A DNA stretch of 64,000 bases, taken from assembly GCF_019578655.1 (NCBI RefSeq), contig NC_063260.1, positions 30,838,888-30,902,887 of the forward strand, given 5' to 3'. Numbering within the stretch: the first letter of the stretch is position 1; each line of letters starts with the position of its first letter. Below, one piece after another: positions 35,748-47,455 of this stretch. The position numbers and the translations under genes are program-made. Source of the stretch: Ricinus communis. Taxonomy: Eukaryota; Streptophyta; Magnoliopsida; Malpighiales; Euphorbiaceae. A model generated the notes under the pieces. That model had not been told where the DNA came from. It searched no databases and saw nothing but the letters and a program-made list of their open reading frames with translations.

Positions 35748-37760
35748 CTAGTTGGATTCAAGGATTTTCGGGAAGGAGGAGTTGTCCATCCGAACCAGGA
35801 AGTGTTGTCCAATCAAGAAGAATTCAAACTTCTTTATCCCGTACTTGACCGCCAAAATTTCCTTGTAGGTCGTGTGATAATGCTTTTCTGAGGAGAAAAA
35901 CTGACCCGATACATAACCACATAATTGTTCCTTGTCGTGGAGCTTTTCTAGGAGGATGGCCCCCCATGCATAGTCAGATGCATCTGTTTGAAGAATAAGT
36001 TCTCCTGTTGACGGGATTGTGAGAGGTGGCGGATTGTGAGCCAGCTCTTTTAGCTTTCTGACAGCTGTTGTTTGTTCTGCTCCCCACGGAGGAGGGTCCT
36101 TCTTGAGCATCTTTGAGAGGTGGCACGTGTAACTAGACATGTGTAGAATGGCCTCTCGAACATAGTTCAGGATTCCAAGGAACTGTTGAATTTGTTTCAC
36201 TGATAGATTTTCTTTTGGGAAGTGATCATGTTCCTTCGTCAGATGGGGACCATATGTGTATTGGCCATTCTTGAAATGCATACCGAGAAATTCAATTTCT
36301 CGTTGGCCAATAGTGCTCTTCTTTTCTGACAGCATGATGCCATATTTCTGAATAATGGTGAGGAACTGTTGTAACAGTTGGTGGTGTTCCTCTGCTGTTT
36401 CTGAGAATAGTAGAATGTCATCGATGTAGATCAAAGAAGAGTAAGGAATAGGCCCAAAAATCTCAATCATGGTCTTCTGGAATTGAGATGGGGCCTTCTT
36501 GAGACCAAAGGGCATAACAGTCCACTGGTATTGGGCATTAGGGATACAAAATGCAATTTTGTATCTTTCTGTAGGCTGGATACCAAGTTGCCAAAAGCCC
36601 GCCTTTAGGTCAAATTTTGAATAGTATTGGGCCTTTTGGATATGGACTTTGAGATTTGAGATCCGAGGGAGAGGAAATTTATTGTCTTGTAGGAAATGGT
36701 TTAAGGGCTTGTAGTCTATGACAAGTCTCTTTTTTCCCTAAATCTTTTCAGACCGTTTCTCCACATAAAAGGCTTGGCAAGCCCATTGTGAGGTTGTGGG
36801 TTCAATTAGGCCTTGCTGTAACAGGGTTAAGCATTCTGATTTGGCAAAGGCTAGGTCTGTGGGTGACATTCCCATATGTGGGGCTTTTGTCGGGTTAATG
36901 TCTTCATTAAGTTTGAAAGGAAGGCTGATATAGAACTGGGGATTTTTCCATAGAGGAAGAGGGTTTTGGAAATGTGAATGAGATTCTTGACAGAACTGAA
37001 AGAATTTTTCTATGTATGGTAGGAATGGTAGAGTTGTATCTGTTATAGCAAACAGATTTGAAGTTTCGGTGTATGGCCGAAATTGTCTTTTAAATTTGAT
37101 GCCAATTGGCAAGATCTGGAGCTTCTGAGCTTGATGGTAAACATCAAACCCTATTAGAATATCATTGCTTAGAAGATCCGAACCAATGATATGCGTCCAT
37201 ACTACGCAGTCAGGAAAGAACTGTATTCCGATCTTCTGTCTTGTGATCAGAGTGGTTTTAAAGGTTTGACCATTGGCTGCCCTGAAGAACTGATCATGGG
37301 GCTTCCAATACTCTAATGGGAGGACCATTGGTTTCATCATGCTTCTTTGAGCTCCAATGTCAAAGAAAGCTATTACTGGAACAGGCTTTGAATATTTTGA
37401 GGGAAGGATTTGTATGGGAACATATGGTACTGGGGGTATCATGGTTGTAAGCTGAGATGACTCAGGAAATGGATGAGAAGAAAAGAAGGAAGACAGTAAG
37501 GTTGGAGAGAGAGGATACTGCATCACGTCTCTTAGAATAGCTTCTTGACTTTCTTCTTGCAGACCAATCATCAGGATTGAAATTTCACTATCATCTGAGT
37601 CTGAAGAGGACTCCTGTGAGGACTCTGTGGAATTTGAAAATTCCTTTTCTATCCCAAAAAGGCTTTCTGGGGTAAGATCCTCTTGCTCTGAAAGGAGAGA
37701 TTCAATATCTTCTTCGAATGTGGCTGGAAGAGACATAGACATGCTGACCTGTTGGATCAT
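35748..37760 (-). pseudogene. Pararetroviral protease–reverse transcriptase–RNase H polyprotein, broken
   Basis: Two open parts share one frame: the protease part (36738–37760) and the polymerase part (35748–36737, first ATG at 36515), separated only by an in-frame TAG at 36738–36740. The protease site reads DIGA (37350–37361) where D-T/S-G is expected, so it is probably inactive. The reverse transcriptase catalytic box YIDD is intact (36417–36428). RNase H carries TDASDYAWG near its start, and the frame stops at 35748 soon after 'LVRMDNSS'. A serine- and acid-rich stretch (37560–37740) precedes the protease. The type of YIDD box and the sequences around it match Caulimoviridae. Not functional as it stands. 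Confidence 0.8.
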
Positions 37761-37787
37761 CCTTGCTGACTTTTCTGGATTCTTAGG

Positions 37788-37829
37788 ACAATTTTTTGCA
37801 TAGTGTCCCTTTCTTTTGCAGATGAAACA
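37788..37829 (-). other. CCHC zinc knuckle of the pararetrovirus
   Basis: The minus strand encodes C-x2-C-x4-H-x4-C (CFICKRKGHYAKNC), the nucleic-acid-binding knuckle at the C-terminus of retroviral and caulimovirid coat proteins. It is in frame with the protease part, but an in-frame TGA lies just upstream (~37846). Confidence 0.85.
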
Positions 37830-37845
37830 TCTGTCAGACTTGTAT

Positions 37846-38960
37846 CATTGATTCCGTTTCTTCCGGAAATATGTGAATCTCTTCGGGTTCTTTTTTCTTT
37901 TCCCGAACTCCTTGTTGCTGCGCGTGTATTTCTAGAAATGATATCCAGACTTCTTCTTATGATGAGAACGGACGCAGTTTGAGGCTTTGCACTTGATTTT
38001 GAGGTGGTTCTTATTGCAGGCCTTCTGGACTACTAAATCCCTTTGCGATAACCTCTTGAATAACTCTTGTTGATCACACAGTCTCTTAATGGAAGAGAGA
38101 GTGAATTGCCAGATTTCGCCAAGTGTAATGGAGGTGACTGGTCTCTTTGCTGCAGCAATCATATTGTTGACCTCAAGTTATATTTCATCCGGTAGAGAGG
38201 TGATGAAGGTATACTTGAGTGTATCATGACCATCATGTCCTCCAATGACATAATAGAGTTTGGACATAGCCGAATAATACTTTTTCAGATCCTTCATTTT
38301 TAATGAACAACATTTTCGATCGAAGATCATAACTCCCAAGGAACTGGTTATAGAGGATTGTAGCTACTGGCGATAGGGTTACTCGAGGATCTCTTAAGCT
38401 TCCCGTGAACCTTGTGACGAATTCGGCAAGGACTTTTTTGAGTGTGGCCCCTTCAAGGGTCATCTGGAGATCAATCCATGCCAAGAATTCGGAAAGCTTG
38501 TCCTTCCATTTCGATGGAGGCAGGTCATCAAAAGAGAACCAAGGTCCCGTGCCAGCTGTCGGTTTTGACCTTGGGTATGGAGCTCCAGTGGGAGCAAAGA
38601 ATGATTGTGCATCCTCATCCTCAGGTTCTACTACTCGGGATCGATGGCGGTATTCATTAGATTTCGCCATTTCTGAGGTGTCTGAGGAGGATTCCGAATT
38701 ATACGGACTGATGAGAGATTGCTCTGGAAGTTTTTCTTTACAGGCTAGAGGAGAAGAGGTTTTCTTTTGCTGGGTTTCTGAGTCTTTTGGGTAAAGATGA
38801 GAGAAAGTGCCGAATGGCTGATAAAGGGTTTCTGGTTGTTGTTCTGGTTGTGGAAGGAAGGGAAATGAAGAATAGTATGAAGGAGTAATGACAGATGATG
38901 TGGAGGCTGCTGATGTAAAGGATGGGATTATGGTAGACTGGTCTCTCCGAAGATCATGCT
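37846..38960 (-). pseudogene. Pararetroviral coat-protein region, broken
   Basis: Two open pieces (37932–38162 and 38233–38670) plus flanking sequence cover the segment upstream of the zinc knuckle. The right piece has an acidic start and the stretch WFSFDDLPPSKWKDKL; the left piece is basic (KSGYHF end, many Lys and Cys). An upstream Pro/Gln/Ser-rich stretch (38700–38940) may be the N-terminal part. Different frames and stops separate the pieces. Identity as coat protein rests on position before the zinc knuckle and protease, not on a recognised fold. Confidence 0.5.
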
Positions 38961-39130
38961 CAATTTGATCTATTTATTTTTTCAGCTGTGTGATTTCCTT
39001 CTCTTTTTGCATGAAGGCTGGAGTAATTGGCTGAGGAATCCGAAGCTCTTTATCCAGAACGATATTTCGGTGGAGTATTTCTTGAGAGAAAGTATCCAAC
39101 TTGTGATCAAGAAGAATAACTAGAATAATT

Positions 39131-39986
39131 TAAAAAAATATAAAAATATATAATAATTATTCAAAAGAATACTATCTTATTTAAGTAATATGTGCGGTGG
39201 AGTATGTTTTTCTGTCTCATGTGAACTCAACTTATATATATATATATATATTTATTTATTATGTTGTCGCGTCACTTTCACAAATTCAATTATTTTTACT
39301 CCTTTCTTTTTCCATGCTTATGCAGATGCATGAATCATTTTCAGGCCTTCGCGCTGTGCCTTGTTGCATCCCATCTGCCTTTTCTTTATTGTCATTTTCA
39401 GGCCAACTTATATATATATATATAATGTTGTCGTCTACTTTATGTTTGATATTTTGGGTCTCTCTCTCTCCTCTTCTCTCATTATCACTTTATTTTGGGT
39501 GAGATATGAATGTCTGAGATAAGCAGATGACTTATCTTTTTTCCTTCTAATTTGTAGGTTTTCTTTTTTTTTTTAAAAAAAAAAAATCAAATGCTTGCCC
39601 CCTTTAATTTAGTTAGAGAAAAAATGGGAATATTTCAATAAGAAAATCAACAAATTAAATGCTTATATATTATTTTTGAAAAATATTCTAAAAGAGAGTA
39701 GATTCGCACACTCTACCTTAGCAAAAAAAGAAAAAGAAAAAAAGGAGTTATTTGAGCAGAAAATTGAGAGTTGTATGCTAAATTGGCTGAAGAAAATGTC
39801 AAAAGGCTTATCTGATCTGGGCTTGAGTAAAATTCTGTGTCCAAATTGGAACTTATTCCACTTATAATTGGGTATTGTTTGTTCTGCTCATTTTGACTAT
39901 TCTTACTAATATTGCACAAACGGACAATTCACTGATCTTGACTACTGACATACGGGTAAGGAAATGCTGCTATTTATGAGGAGAAC
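39131..39986. other. Spacer right of the pararetrovirus with (TA)n tracts
   Basis: AT-rich sequence. (TA)n tracts lie at 39233–39252 and 39408–39424, each preceded by 'aactt' and followed closely by 'atgttgtcg', so a ~175-bp segment is imperfectly duplicated. The last 100–200 bases should be the upstream region of the next kinase pseudogene. No gene is recognised. Confidence 0.5.
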
Positions 39987-42180
39987 ATGACAGAAGGACA
40001 GCTATTCCAAAATTTCATGGCTGCTGCTAAGAGAGGGTTGCTGCATTTTTGCTTTCTATTCCTCCGACTCACTTTTTCTAATTCAGCTGATACTATTACA
40101 ACAGACCAATCTTTCAAAGAAGATGATCTGCTAGTCTCTAAAGGTAATAACTTTGCATTTGGTTTTTTTAGCCCTGGCAGTTCTAGCAATAGATATCTTG
40201 GAATTTGGTTCCATGAAATTCCAGAAAGATCAATAGTATGGGTAGCCAACAGGAATAGTCCTATCACTGGCTCCTCTGCGGTTTCATCAATCAACCAATA
40301 CGGGAATCTTATTCTCTATAACGATCCTGACCAGCGGGTTCTAGCATGGTCCACAGATGTAACAGAGGATGCGGCACGTACTTGTGTGGCTCAGTTCTTG
40401 GATACAGGAAACTTGGTTTTGCTGGAACCAGCAAGTAGAAGAATTGTGTGGTAGAGCTTTGATTATCCCACTGATACCATGATGCCAGGAATGAGATTTG
40501 GGCAGAGTCTGAAGGCTGGTCTTGAGTGGTATTTAACCTCATGGAGATCAGCAGATGACCCAGGAACCGGTGATTATTCATTGAAGCTCAACCTGATAGG
40601 CTCGCCGCAATCCGTTCTATACAAGGGCACAAGACCTCACTGGCGAACTCACCTACGGCCGGCAAGGAAATTCTCCAATGTATATAACTGCACTTATGTG
40701 TTCAATCAAGATGAGATGTCCACGCTCTGGAATATTAATGATGCTTCACTTATCATACGAATAATGATCGATCATTTGGGGTCATTCAAGTGGACAACTT
40801 GGCATCAAAACGAGGGGTATAAATGAAGTAAGCTTATTAGTCAAGAGTCTTTTATTCGAGCTCATTTATTAAGATTTTTCTAATAAACGTGTTAATTTTA
40901 AACTTGGTAAAATTTGACTAATTAAACTCGTGAGCTAGCTCATATATAAATGAACTAACTTTTATATTAATGCAGTAATAATTTAATTTTTTTAAATTTA
41001 GAATACATTTTTTACTTGTATCGTATAAAAAAGCTACCTATTTAAATATATATTAACTTGATTAAAATTATGAATTTTATGAAATATGTTAAAATCTTTA
41101 TATAAATTTTGGTTTATGGCAAAATATACAAATGTGATCAAACTCGAGCTAAATAAAATTATTGGGAAATTACATCACTGGTAGAATATCAATGTTTATC
41201 TGTGCAAATTTTCATATATAGACTGCAATGTGTTACAAAAACTTGGGTTACCCTTAGCTTCAAGTTCTGATGTTTCTTCAACTTAGGCACGATTCTGTAT
41301 TTAATTTTTATCACCACATTGGGAAAATAATAATCACTAATTGAATTCTCTGATCAATAAATGATGAAGTAGGAATGCTAATTCATATAAAAATCATGTA
41401 AAATCTTGCATTAGATAAAAAATATTTATTTCTCGGCGGATTCTATATCTTCATTAAGATTCAAAGTTGAAAAGTATCTATAAAGATTTAATAAATAGCA
41501 ATATCTTATTAAATGCAGATATAAATATAAAACTTCTAGATTTTGATATGGCTAGAATATCCAGAGCTGACCAAATTCAAGACAACACAACTAGAGTGGT
41601 TAGAACTAGTAAGTATATGATAATGTAACTTCTGGTCTGGTTGTGCATAGATGAATAAATTAAAATATTTTATATTAAACATTTTTCAATGATTTTCTTA
41701 TACAATCATAAAATGTTATCAGAATATGCAGTGTGTGGTAAATTTCATTGAGATATGATGTGTTTAGTTTTGGGGTCATGACATTAGAGATTATAACCGG
41801 CGAGAAGAACAATGGGTTTCATCAAAGAGATACTTCCTTGAGCTGATGAGGCATGTTAAAGGGAAGGATATTTATTGGAACCCCCTGCACCAAGCTATAT
41901 TATTTATAAGAATTCTTATCGATTACGTGTTGATGCTACAAACCATACAGGTCTGGGATTTATGGACGGAAGGCAGAGCATTGGAGATAGTTGATTTATT
42001 ATTGGAAGGTTCATATGCTCCGCATGAAGCTTTGAGAGGCGTTCAAATAGGTCTCTTGTGTGTTCAAGAAAATGTTGAGGATAGACCATGTTAGAAGTTG
42101 TCTCGATGTTGAATAGTGAAGCAGCTCTTCCTATTCCAAAACGTCTAGCAGCAACACCAGCTCATTAGGATCAGGGGAGG
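39987..42180 (+). pseudogene. Pseudogene E: S-domain receptor kinase (RKS-like)
   Basis: ATG 39987 opens a signal peptide and a good B-lectin domain (FAFGFFSP, YLGIWFHEI, IVWVANRNSP). The first break is a TAG at 40452–40454 where the sisters have CAG in W-Q-S-F-D-Y. The S-locus glycoprotein part continues (GLEWYLTSWRSADDPGTGDYS) to a TGA at 40824–40826; EGF, PAN and membrane exons are absent, replaced by ~330 bp of unrelated AT-rich sequence. Decayed kinase exons follow: exon 5 (~41440–41610), exon 6 (~41720–41850) and exon 7 (~41950–42170; [29 protein letters not shown]). Exons 3–4 are not found. Closest relative: pseudogene F. Confidence 0.9.
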
Positions 42181-42394
42181 ACAGGATCGAGTTCTATAAG
42201 GTTTCATAGAAACTCTAAAATAGACTAAGTTTCTCTATTGAATGCGTTTCATATACTGAAGCTCTTCGAACACGTGTTACAAATTTTAAAAAATATTTTC
42301 TATTATTTTTTATTTTTTATTTGTTCTTAAGAAAATTAAAAAACTTTATTAACTGTATGTAAATTCTGACTGTAGGAATCTTTTAGTATAATTA

Positions 42395-42750
42395 ATTATA
42401 CTGTTTAAGAAGAGTAACTCTCTCCTCATTTTTTTGAAATTCAAACTCCATATTTGCCTGCACAATATTTTCTGATCTTAGGACATCAACTTTAACTAAA
42501 TGATCAACGATCAAATCTACAGTAAGAGATTGATTTTGTTAGAATCACCACATAACACGAGCAGATTTAAAAGGAATCTCAACTTGTTTAAGAGCTGAAT
42601 TTTTCCAATCAATGATCTTCTCAACATCTTGCTTTTTGACTTGGAAGTTGTTACAGTTGCGAGTTGCAGATTCAAGAAGAATTGCGAATAACGAAGACCA
42701 ATGAGAGATTTGATAACCAAAGAAGCAATTCGGTTATGAGAGTGAAGACA
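42395..42750 (-). pseudogene. Aconitate hydratase (aconitase) pseudogene fragment
   Basis: Minus-strand translation gives, across frameshifts, [32 protein letters not shown] and [11 protein letters not shown], then GDSNKIN, then [20 protein letters not shown] and [12 protein letters not shown]. These match consecutive parts of the N-terminal third of plant aconitase, the TCA/glyoxylate enzyme that isomerises citrate to isocitrate. About 24 residues (the segment with DFTGVPAVVDLA) are deleted between ARVM and GDSNKIN. Stops and frameshifts make it non-functional. The parts are contiguous without introns, which suggests a retrocopy, but no poly(A) tail is obvious. It lies between kinase pseudogenes, on the opposite strand. 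Confidence 0.8.
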
Positions 42751-43269
42751 AACACTATGACTCCAATGAGGGATAGAGCAGCGGTGAGATTGACGGCAGC
42801 AGAAAAGCTAAGAGATTGTTCGTGAAATAAAGATAATTAAGGATATTAAACCCTAGAAACTCAGTAAAGAATGTGATATGTAGAAGAGGTATAAAACGAT
42901 GTGTATTGCCTAAGTGGCTGATTCATTAACTATTTGTTGGTTCATTTTTTTAAAAAAAAAAAAAATACACAATTAGTAAAAATAATCATAATTTTAAAAA
43001 TATGAGAACCGGGATTGTATTTTAGAAATAGAAATGAAAATATAGATTTTTTTTTTTATAAGAAAGTAATAAGAATTAAATAAAGTTGTTAAATCCTCTA
43101 TGATCAGTTAAGTCAGCTTTAAAGCTGGCGGGCTGCATTTATATCTTATTAAAGACTATGACATCAGCATTCCATCCAATTCTATCAGAATAATCTGTGC
43201 ATTAAATTACAGTCAAGCAAACATCTTTTGACTAAAGACTCGTGATGTTAATATTATTTATAAAGAAAT

Positions 43270-43625
43270 CAATACTTTTAAATTGCTTTTGCAATCTCTC
43301 GTGGGATCTTGAATCTTTATTAAGATTCCAGAATAAAAATTATCCATGAAAATTTAAATTCTGGAATATGGGAAAAGTATTCATATCTGCTCAAACTCAG
43401 AGTTGTTGGAAAATAATATCATTCACTTGTAGAATATCAAGACTTATCTTTGCAAATTTCCTTGTGTAGACTGCAGTGTTATATATCTTCAGAGTGCCTG
43501 GAAAACTTATAATAAAATCTGATGTATTCAAATTTCGGGATCATGTTACTGGAGATTATAAGTCGCAAGAGAAGCAGAGACTTTAACCAAGAGGACCTTT
43601 CCTTGAGCTTGATAGGGCATATATC
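43270..43625 (+). pseudogene. Kinase exon 5/6 relic
   Basis: Degraded kinase pieces: 'tctcgtgggatcttgaatct' (S-R-G-I-L), 'gattccagaataaaaattat' (D-S-R-I-K-I-I) and then, from ~43505, 'ataaaatctgatgtattcaa' (I-K-S-D-V-F) through 'ttgatagggcat' (L-I-G-H). The sequence around and after it (43403–43740) is similar to 41165–41330 inside pseudogene E, showing a segmental tandem duplication. No open frame remains. Confidence 0.75.
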
Positions 43626-44376
43626 ACAGAAAGTTTTGTTACCCTTAGCTTCAAGTCCTGATATTTTTTCAACCTAGGCCCGATTCTTTATTTAATTTTC
43701 GTAGCCAACCACAATGAGGAAAAACAAAATATCATTAATGGAATTCTATGATCAATTTTACATTTCTGTTTTATTGTTACAGAAGTAGGTTGATATACTA
43801 TTACTTGCCATATTGCCACAGTAAAAAAAAAAGTTCTTGTGATGAAAAAGATGCGTCACGAAAGCTTTTGGGCTATGAAAGTCCATGGACCGATTTACTG
43901 GACCGTTTGACAACAGCGACAAAACTAGATTTGCCTTTCCTGAAGATTTGGCAACATCACCTTTAACGACAACAGCCAAGCAAGAAATCGGTTACCATAA
44001 CACGATAACCCTTACTATTTAACAAGAACTTTTCTCTAATTCTTGGATTCTTTGTTTCATTATATCTAAGCTTGAGCTAATCAAATTGCATAAACATGCA
44101 TAGTTTTTCTTTTCATTATTAAGACTAGGATTTCAGGGCTCTAGACCATTCTGCCAAGCCATCTATTTATAAAATCAAGCAGATATGGCTTGACTATAAA
44201 TTGGGTATGCTTATTCTGCTCATTTGACTTTTTCTTAATTCTATTCACAAATGAAAAGGCAATCCATATTTTATTATTTCATCAAAAGAAAAACTCAATG
44301 TTTATTTGGTTGAGGAAATGCTCCCTATGAAGAGAACATGACAGAAAAATAATGTTTGTAGCTATTGAAGAACTTC
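43626..44376. other. Duplicated spacer before pseudogene F
   Basis: Continues the duplicated segment ('gttacccttagcttcaagt' shared with pseudogene E's interior). A block at 43840–43975 has a weaker copy near 47640–47710, after pseudogene F. The last 60 bases resemble the start of pseudogene E ('gagaacatgacagaa'), but here that first ATG (44338) meets a stop after four codons. Confidence 0.55.
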
Positions 44377-47300
44377 ATGGCTGCTGCTAAGAAATGGTTT
44401 CTGCTTTATAGGCTTCCGTTTCTCCAATTCCCGATTTGTAATTCAGCTGATGTCATTACTATGAACCAATCTTTCAAAGAAGGTGACCAACTAATTTCTA
44501 AAGAGAACAAATTTGCATTTGGATTTTTTAGCCCTGACAGTTCTAGTCATAGGTATCTTGGTATTTGGTTCCATGAAATTTCAGATAGCTCGGCCGCATG
44601 GGTAGCAAACAAGAATAATCCTATCACTGCCTCCTCTGCAGCTTTATCAATCAATCAATATGGCAGCCTTGTTCTGTATAATGATCTTAACCAGCAGGTT
44701 GTAGTATGGTCCACAAATGTAATAGCGAAAGTGACAGATGCTTGTGTGATTCAGCTCATGGATTAGGAAACTTGGTTTTGCTCCGAGGCAGAAGTAAAAG
44801 AATTGTGTGGCAGAGCTTTGATTATCCAACCAATACCCAGCTGCCAGGAATGAGACTTGGGCTGAACCACAAGACAGGTCTGGTTTGGGAATTAACCTCA
44901 TGGAGATCAGCAGATTACCCTGGAACGGGAGACTATTCAGTTAAACAAAAGTTGAAGGGTTTGACAGAAGTTATTCTGTACAAGGGTTCAGTACCTCACT
45001 GGCGAGCTCACCTATGGCCAACTAGGAAATTTTCCACTGTATACAACTACACGCTTGTGAACAGTGAAGATGAGATTTACTCATTCTACAGTATAAACGA
45101 TGCTTCCATTATCATAAAAACAACGGTAGATCATTTGGGTTTTTTCAAGTGGCTAACGTGGCACCAGAATGATGGCCGCTGGAAGGAGTTTTGGTCTGTA
45201 CCTTAATACCCTTGTGATTACTATGCAAAGAGTGGCGCATATAGCATGTGGGCCTTAAGAATCCTGATAAATTTGAGTGTTCTTGCTTACCTGGCTGCGA
45301 ACCCAAGTCTCCGCGGGATTGGTATCTAAGAGATGCAGCAGGAGGTTGTATCAGGAAGAGATTAGAGTCTTCCTCAACGTGTGGGCATGGAGAAGGGTTT
45401 GTGAAAGTAAAAAATGTCAAGTTTGCTGATACTTCAAATGCAGCTTGAAAGGGCACAAATATGAGCAGTATGGAGTGTGAACAGGAATGCTTGAGGAATT
45501 GTTCCTGCTCTGCATATGCAAATGTAGAAAATGGTGAGAAAGAAAGGGGCTGCCTAATATGGTATTGGGAGTTAATAAACATGGTAGATATCGTAGACGG
45601 AGAGGCGGATGTGTATGTTCGCGTTGATGCAGTTGAATTAGGTATATGAATTAATTCCTGCTTGGCCCTAATTTTGAACCGTGAAATTACTATTTTTTAT
45701 CAAAAACACATCATTGACGAAACTAAACAGTATTACGCCGTTATGATATATATTTCAAAATTATTTTTTCTCAACTTCTGCAGCTGAGAATATGAGATCA
45801 AATGGTTTTCATGAGATGAAGTGGATGCTGACCATTCTAGTAGTTTCAGTATTATCAACATGGTTTTTCATCATCATATTTGCTTATCTATGGCTTAGAA
45901 GAAGAAAGAAAAGAAGTAAGAAACAAGCTTTAAATTCCTTTTCTCTTTTCTATCTAGTATTTTCACAATTAACTGCCGTCTTTTGGTCAAGTACAGCGAG
46001 GAACAACCGGAACCGAAAATTATCTGATTCTATCAGTGGTTTGGTTTCCTATAAAGATACTTTGACAGCAAATGAGCTCCAAGCAAGCAGGTTTTTCAAC
46101 ACAAGTACCATACTTACTGCCGCAAATAATTCTCCAGCTAACAGAATTGGACAAGGTGGTTTTGGGTCAGTTTATAAGGTAGTCTTTTATCTCTGCCTGG
46201 AATGTTTTAAAAATGCAAGTCCTCATGATGTGGCCACCCAGTTGCTCCCTTTATCTGTTAGTAATTTTGAGGTCGCTTATGAGCAAACAGCTCATTAGCC
46301 GTCGCAGACATGATTTTTTAGGGTCGGCTGACTAATGAACGGAGGTTGCTATAAAAAGGCTATCAAAGAATTCAAGGCAAGGAATACAAGAGTTTAAAAA
46401 TGAAGTTAGGTTAATTGCCAAGCTTCAACATAGGAATCTTGTGAAACTCTTAGGATGTTGCATTCAGGACGAAGAGAGAATTTTGATTTATGAATACTTG
46501 CGCAATGGAAGCTTGGACTTGTTTCTTTTTGGTGAGTCTTCCAATTTATCTTTTTGTCTTTTGGGTACATAGGTTGCACCATTAACAATGAAAATTATAA
46601 AATCTTGTTACAGACGAGACAAAAAAATCTATGTTAAATTGGAGGAAGCGCTTTGAGATTATTGTTGGGATTGCACCTGGAATCTTATATCTTCATCAAG
46701 ACTCAAGATTAAGAATCATTCATAGGGATCTGAAAAGTAGTAACATCCTTTTAGATGCAGAGCTAAATCCAAAAATTTCAGATTTTGGATTGGCAAAATT
46801 ACTCGATGGCGATCAAGTACAATACAGGACACATAAAGTTGTTGGAACATAGCAAGTATACTAAGCAATATAGTCATTGTCTTATTCTCTCAACGTAACT
46901 AAATGATAAGATTTAATCTTTTATTTATAATGGTTATATGTCACCAGAATATGCAGTGTTTGGAAGATTTTCAATAAAATCCGATATTTTTCAGTTTTGG
47001 AGTAATTCTATTAGAGATTATAACTGGCAAGAGGAGCACTAGCTCTCACGAGGAGGTTGCTTCCTTGAGCTTGATAGGACGAGTAAGTGACGAGAACTTA
47101 CGACATTGTTGAACTTATTTTACTGTTGATCCAGCCCGTGCAAATTAATGCTATATGTGAACATGTGCATACAGGTTTGGGAGCTATGGAAACAGGAGAA
47201 AGCATTGGAGATGGTTGATCCAGTAGTGCTAAACGAATCGTATGATCCCCATGAAATCTTGAGACGTATGCAGATTGCACAATTATGCGTGCAAGAAGAA

Positions 47301-47455
47301 GCAATGGGTAGACCAACTATATCCTCATGTTTGACAGTCATGTGGCTCTTCCTCCTCCAAAACAACCTGCTTTTATATTCAGAGATTCTTCAGAGAGAGA
47401 CGGAGAGTGTTCTGTCGATGAGATGACAATTACTGCAACCGTAGCCAGGTAAAAA
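44377..47455 (+). pseudogene. Pseudogene F: S-domain receptor kinase (RKS-like), all exons traceable
   Basis: All seven exons are visible but broken. Exon 1 (44377–45641): a one-base deletion at ~44764 turns L-D-T-G-N-L into a stop; a TAA at 45204–45206 follows W-S-V-P; a frameshift near 45245 removes EGF cysteines; a TGA at 45446–45448 cuts the PAN start. Exon 2 (45784–45915) still encodes a membrane span. Exon 3 ends [10 protein letters not shown] at ~46179. Exon 4 (from ~46321) has a one-base deletion near 46340. Exon 5 (~46618–46851) is intact with HRDLKSSN and DFGLAK, but its donor is GC (GCAAGT). The exon-6 acceptor AG is now AA (~46930), and an extra base follows near 46990. Exon 7 is frameshifted near 47330. 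Sister of pseudogene E. Confidence 0.92.

Larger units (their letters stand above)
34323..39130 (-). mobile_element. Endogenous pararetrovirus (Caulimoviridae), decayed
   Basis: On the minus strand, right to left, lie a coat-protein-like region, a CCHC zinc knuckle, an aspartic protease, a reverse transcriptase, an RNase H, a 269-residue ORF and a promoter-like repeat region. No LTRs, integrase or tRNA primer site were found, which together with the order argues for a pararetrovirus rather than a Ty3 retrotransposon. A movement protein is missing, so the right (5') end is probably truncated. Stops and frameshifts break the coat-protein and polymerase frames, so it is a defective fossil. The ends are approximate; both flanks are AT-rich and a (TA)n tract lies ~100 bp to the right. 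The genus needs a phylogeny. Confidence 0.85.

Noticed and set aside
38405..38794. 129-residue plus-strand open frame in the viral region
   Set aside because: It is the antisense shadow of the coat-protein-like region and has no motif.
34323..39130. Ty3/gypsy LTR retrotransposon
   Set aside because: Protease, RT and RNase H are shared by both groups, but no flanking LTR pair, primer site or integrase is seen; the 62-bp repeats are too short for LTRs.
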